In this document: positions 33,993-36,830 of the stretch, piece after piece | Layout: every line of letters begins with the position of its first letter | Position numbering within the stretch: the first letter of the stretch is position 1 | Assembly (NCBI GenBank): GCA_947487385.1 | Contig: CANKWU010000019.1 | Location: forward strand, 1-36,830 | Direction: 5' to 3' | DNA from: Spartobacteria bacterium | GTDB lineage: Bacteria > Verrucomicrobiota > Verrucomicrobiia > Chthoniobacterales > UBA6821 | Length of the DNA: 36,830 nucleotides | Position numbers and translations under genes: made by a program | The notes under the pieces: generated by a model | What the model saw: the letters and a program-made list of their open reading frames with translations, nothing else | Told to the model about the DNA's origin: nothing | The model's database searches: none

Positions 33993-34661
33993 ATGCATGG
34001 CGTGCCGGATCACGGAGTCATCCCGACACGGGAGGAAGAGTTCCTTCCCTTGTCGGGTCTCCAGCATTACCTCTACTGCCCACGGCAGTGTGCGCTGATT
34101 CATCTGGAGCAGGAGTGGCGTGAAAATCGCCTCACTGCGGAGGGAAGGGTTCTTCATAAGAAGGCTCATGATGGGCCCGATGAAACCAGGCCTGGTATCC
34201 GGATAACCCGTGGCATGGCAGTCTCTTCTTACCTACTGGGAATCTCCGGTCAATGCGACGTGGTGGAATTTCATGACGATGGCCTTGTCGTCCCTGTGGA
34301 ATACAAGAGGGGATCACCCAAGGCCCACCGTGCAGATGAGGTGCAACTCTGTGCCCAGGCTATTGCTCTCGAGGAGATGCTTGGCCTTTCTGAATGCGGG
34401 ATCAGGGAAGGCAGGATTTTTTACGGAAAGAATCGGCGCCGTCTTGCTGTGATCTTCGATGAGGAGCTTCGGGCTCTCACCTGCATTACGGCGGTTGGCC
34501 TTCACAGGATGATCGCCTCCCGTAGGACACCTGTCCCGATCTATAATCCCGATAAATGCGATGCCTGTTCACTCAAGGAGATCTGTAATCCCGAAGCCTG
34601 CTCACCGAAGTCTTCGACTCAGGAATGGTTTGAAAAGCAGGCTCTATCAACCAGTACATGA
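33993..34661 (+). CDS. cas4: CRISPR-associated exonuclease Cas4
   Basis: A 222-residue RecB-like nuclease with an iron-sulfur cluster, used with Cas1-Cas2 to select and trim PAM-containing prespacers. The N-terminal Cys pair is in HYLYCPRQCALIH (Cys29 and Cys33) and the C-terminal cluster is Cys189, Cys192, Cys198 and Cys203 (CDACSLKEICNPEAC). Nuclease residues are in GRVLHKKAH, CDVVEFHDDGLVVPVEYKRG (Asp and Glu-x-Lys) and QLCAQAIALEEM. It overlaps cas1 as ATGA (34658-34661). Confidence 0.94.
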   Translation: MHGVPDHGVIPTREEEFLPLSGLQHYLYCPRQCALIHLEQEWRENRLTAEGRVLHKKAHDGPDETRPGIRITRGMAVSSYLLGISGQCDVVEFHDDGLVVPVEYKRGSPKAHRADEVQLCAQAIALEEMLGLSECGIREGRIFYGKNRRRLAVIFDEELRALTCITAVGLHRMIASRRTPVPIYNPDKCDACSLKEICNPEACSPKSSTQEWFEKQALSTST

Positions 34662-35698
34662 AGACGCATCTTAATACCCTTTTCGTGACGCTAGAGGGAT
34701 CCTATCTACGAAAGGATGGTGCTGCTGTCGAGGTGCGCCACGAGGGAGAATCCAAACTCCGGGTCCCTCTGCATAATCTGGAAGCCATTGTTTGCTTCGG
34801 ATATGACATCTCCGCAAGCGTCTCTGTGATGGCGGGATGCTCCGAGGCCGGTGTGTCCCTGTCCTTTCATTCCCCAACCGGGAAATTTCTCGCTGCAACC
34901 AGAGGATTCACCTCGGGAAACATCCTGCTTCGTAGGGATCAATACCGCAGGGCAGACGATCGGAAAGACTCTGCAAATCTGGCGAGGAATATCATAGCCG
35001 CAAAGATTGCCAATTCTCGGACAGTGCTTCTCCGAGCTGCTCGCGATCATGGTGACAAAGATCCCGTTGGCACGACGGCCCTGCTAACGGCATCGGACTT
35101 TCTAGATCATCGGTTGGGGATGGCCCTACGAACCGACTCATTGGATAGTCTAAGAGGGATCGAGGGGGATGCGGCGGCGGCTTACTTCAGTGTCTTTAAG
35201 CACCTTGTTACGCTCAGTGATGGAGGATTGTCTTTCACAGGACGAACACGAAGACCGCCGAGGGATCCCATGAATGCCCTCCTTTCGTTCCTGTATGCTC
35301 TCCTGATGAGCGATTGCAGGTCAGCCTTGGAATCCTGCGGATTGGATCCTCAGTGTGGGTTCCTGCATAGGGATCGCCCCGGAAGGCCTTCCCTTGCTCT
35401 TGATCTCATGGAGGAGTTCAGAGCCTGCATGGCTGACCGAACAGCTCTAACGCTCATCAATAGACGGCAGATCACAACAGCGGATTTCAAATCTGAGGAA
35501 TCAGGGGCTGTACTTCTCCGTGAAGAGAGTCGCAAAACCGTATTAGGAGCCTGGCAAGAACGGAAGCAGGATCAGATTCTCCATCCATTCCTCGATGAGA
35601 AGGTCACTGTCGGACTTCTTCCTCATCTCCAGTCCCGTCTTATCTCCAGGTACTTGAGGGGCGATTTGGATGCCTATCCCGCATTCCTGTGGAAATGA
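34658..35698 (+). CDS. cas1: CRISPR-associated endonuclease Cas1 (type I-C)
   Basis: A 346-residue integrase that inserts new spacers at the leader end. Metal-binding residues can be placed at Glu in GIEGDAAAAYFSVF, His in CGFLHRDRPGRPSLALD and Asp/Glu in LALDLMEEFRACMADR. The N-terminal beta domain starts HLNTLFVTLEGSYLRKDG, as in I-C Cas1. Translationally coupled to cas4; cas2 follows 4 nt downstream. Confidence 0.96.
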   Translation: MKTHLNTLFVTLEGSYLRKDGAAVEVRHEGESKLRVPLHNLEAIVCFGYDISASVSVMAGCSEAGVSLSFHSPTGKFLAATRGFTSGNILLRRDQYRRADDRKDSANLARNIIAAKIANSRTVLLRAARDHGDKDPVGTTALLTASDFLDHRLGMALRTDSLDSLRGIEGDAAAAYFSVFKHLVTLSDGGLSFTGRTRRPPRDPMNALLSFLYALLMSDCRSALESCGLDPQCGFLHRDRPGRPSLALDLMEEFRACMADRTALTLINRRQITTADFKSEESGAVLLREESRKTVLGAWQERKQDQILHPFLDEKVTVGLLPHLQSRLISRYLRGDLDAYPAFLWK

Positions 35699-35702
35699 TC
35701 CC

Positions 35703-35993
35703 ATGCACATACTGATCACCTATGATGTTGCCACCTCTACGGAGCAGGGGAAGAGGAGGCTGAGACGCGTCGCCAAGGCATGTCTCGATTATGGTCAGCG
35801 GGTTCAGAACTCGGTTTTTGAGTGTAAGATCGATACCGCTACCTATGTGGTGCTGAAACAAAGGATTCTTGAGATCCTTGATTTAGATCATGACTCAGTT
35901 CGTTTTTACAATCTCGGAAAAATCTGGGATGAAAGAGTCGAACACTTCGGAACCAAGCCTTCGTTGAATATGGATCAAAATTTGATCGTCTGA
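35703..35993 (+). CDS. cas2: CRISPR-associated protein Cas2
   Basis: A 96-residue protein from ATG 35703. It has the ferredoxin-like fold opening MHILITYDVATST with the conserved Asp after the first strand, then GKRRLRRVAKACLDYGQRVQNSVFEC and a C-terminal strand region SVRFYNLG. Cas2 dimers bridge two Cas1 dimers in the adaptation complex. The chosen start fits the family; the open frame reaches a little further upstream but overlaps cas1. Confidence 0.96.
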   Translation: MHILITYDVATSTEQGKRRLRRVAKACLDYGQRVQNSVFECKIDTATYVVLKQRILEILDLDHDSVRFYNLGKIWDERVEHFGTKPSLNMDQNLIV

Positions 35994-36176
35994 AGCGTGC
36001 GCGAACCTGTAGTGAGCAATCTCATTGCAGGAGGTTCGCGATCGCCGCAACCTAGTGGCGTTCTGTTCTTTGAAAATCTTGAAGGAAGAGTTCCCGGAAA
36101 ATTTTCCTGGAAAACTCCTTGTTTCGCGCAGATCTGTCTGTAAGTCCATGAGTATGACCTGTTACTAGTATCTGCG
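35994..36176 (+). promoter_or_regulatory. CRISPR leader region
   Basis: The 183 nt between cas2 and the first repeat is the leader, upstream of the array in its transcription direction. It holds the hairpin at 36000-36040, an AT-rich part with a perfect 12-bp palindrome GGAAAATTTTCC (36096-36107), and flanking imperfect symmetry (GTTCCC and GGAAAAC). These could serve the array promoter or docking of the adaptation complex. No open reading frame of note is present. Confidence 0.7.
36000..36040 (-). repeat. Divergent REP-like hairpin at the start of the CRISPR leader (copy C)
   Basis: CGCGAACCT (36000-36008) and AGGTTCGCG (36032-36040) form a perfect 9-bp stem with a nested hairpin GCAAT-CTC-ATTGC. 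The arm plus GTAGTGA and TTGCAGG resembles the core of repeat copies A and B. It begins 6 nt after the cas2 stop and lacks a T-run, so it is unlikely to be an ordinary terminator. Confidence 0.5.
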
Positions 36177-36830
36177 GTCGCCCCCCGCGCGGGGGCGCGG
36201 ATTGAAACTGCCGCCTTAGCACAACTCATGCCATCTTTACCGGTCGCCCCCCGCGCGGGGGCGCGGATTGAAACCTCGCTCATCGCGGACAGTTGCGTAA
36301 TCCGGTCGTCGCCCCCCGCGCGGGGGCGCGGATTGAAACTTGGAGCGTCTGGAGTGGCTGGAGAAGCACAGCTGTCGCCCCCCGCGCGGGGGCGCGGATT
36401 GAAACGCTACAACTTTAGCGCGACCTGCCTAGGTCATGCGTCGCCCCCCGCGCGGGGGCGCGGATTGAAACTTGGGGCGGATCGTGAAGGGACCGGTGCC
36501 GAACGTCGCCCCCCGCGCGGTGGCGCGGATTGAAACTATGTAGATTACATAGAATATGCAAGAAAAAGTGTCGCCCCCCGCGCGGGGGCGCGGATTGAAA
36601 CACTTCCTTGGTCGGGATGAAGCCGACTGAGACGGGTCGCCCCCCGCGCGGGGGCGCGGATTGAAACTCGCTGAGCTGGTCGGCCTGAGTCGTGGCCAGT
36701 TGTCGCCCCCCGCGCGGGGGCGCGGATTGAAACTTGGGGCGGATCGTGAAGGGACCGGTGCCGAACGTCGCCCCCCGCGCGGTGGCGCGGATTGAAACTA
36801 TGTAGATTACATAGAATATGCAAGAAAAAG
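36177..36830 (+). CRISPR. Type I-C CRISPR array, ten repeats seen, continues past the window
   Basis: Ten 32-bp repeats start at 36177, 36243, 36308, 36374, 36440, 36505, 36570, 36636, 36702 and 36767. Each begins GTCGCCCCCCGCGCGG and ends GCGCGGATTGAAAC; the repeat can form a 7-bp stem CGCCCCC/GGGGGCG, as in type I-C. Spacers are 33-34 bp. Repeats 6 and 10 carry the same G-to-T change at position 17. Spacer 9 is identical to spacer 5, and spacer 10 (cut by the window end) matches spacer 6, so a block has been duplicated. Orientation agrees with the cas operon. Confidence 0.98.

Noticed and set aside
36537-36551. TATGTA-GAT-TACATA symmetry inside spacer 6
   Set aside because: It is a property of one foreign-derived spacer and most likely reflects its source rather than a function here.
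36228-36823. Open frames with repeated 'RGRGLK' or '[10 protein letters not shown]' units
   Set aside because: These are translations of the CRISPR repeats, not proteins.

Overview
The window is about 36.8 kb of roughly 50-57% GC bacterial chromosome. Gene content (tandem PilT ATPases, lone ExbD, TlyA/NadK operon, RodA, glycogen phosphorylase, UmuDC, a DUF5670-like small membrane protein, type I-C CRISPR-Cas) indicates a Gram-negative bacterium. The overall style suggests the PVC group, most likely Verrucomicrobiota; this is an impression from gene style, not a phylogenetic result.

Layout. 1-7.6 kb: a glutaredoxin-like gene, tRNA-Glu, two tandem PilT-type ATPases, a coiled-coil protein, a HAD phosphatase, an AT-hook/winged-helix-like basic protein divergent from a phosphopantetheinyl transferase, a DEAD-box-type helicase, then a minus-strand series trpS, initiator tRNA, exbD and def. 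8.6-11.9 kb: an accessory islet in which umuD-umuC is bracketed by two different terminal-inverted-repeat elements (8771-9130 and 11242-11515), each flanked by a 4-bp CTAR duplication. The first carries what looks like a compact structured RNA with four GGGA (GNRA) tetraloops. 11.9-14 kb: two tiny genes (a Thr-rich lipoprotein and a two-helix membrane protein), a beta-hydroxyacid dehydrogenase and a lipocalin. 14.2-20.1 kb: a compact minus-strand operon: aldo/keto reductase, HAD phosphatase, tlyA, nadK, ptsN-like EIIA, oppF-like ATPase, rodA. 20.3-28.0 kb: glycogen phosphorylase followed by a tightly coupled six-gene set (FAD oxidoreductase, TIM-barrel protein, flippase-like membrane protein, unknown 103-aa protein, SRPBCC protein, ketoacyl synthase) that looks like an unassigned biosynthetic unit. 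28.3-36.8 kb: a complete type I-C CRISPR-Cas locus in canonical order cas3-cas5c-cas8c-cas7c-cas4-cas1-cas2, then leader and array running off the right end.

How the parts work together. Cas5c, Cas8c, Cas7c and a probable internally translated Cas11c would form Cascade/I-C, Cas3 would degrade the target, and Cas4-Cas1-Cas2 would add spacers to the array. The array shows ten repeats; spacers 5 and 6 with their variant intervening repeat recur as spacers 9 and 10, a tandem block duplication. A dispersed palindromic repeat family occurs before umuD, before cas3 and, in divergent form, directly after cas2 at the start of the CRISPR leader.

The strongest candidates for something undescribed are the structured RNA carried by the element at 8771-9130, the umuDC cassette bracketed by related elements, the Cys-rich insertion in Cas3, and the six-gene lipid- or polyketide-like cluster.
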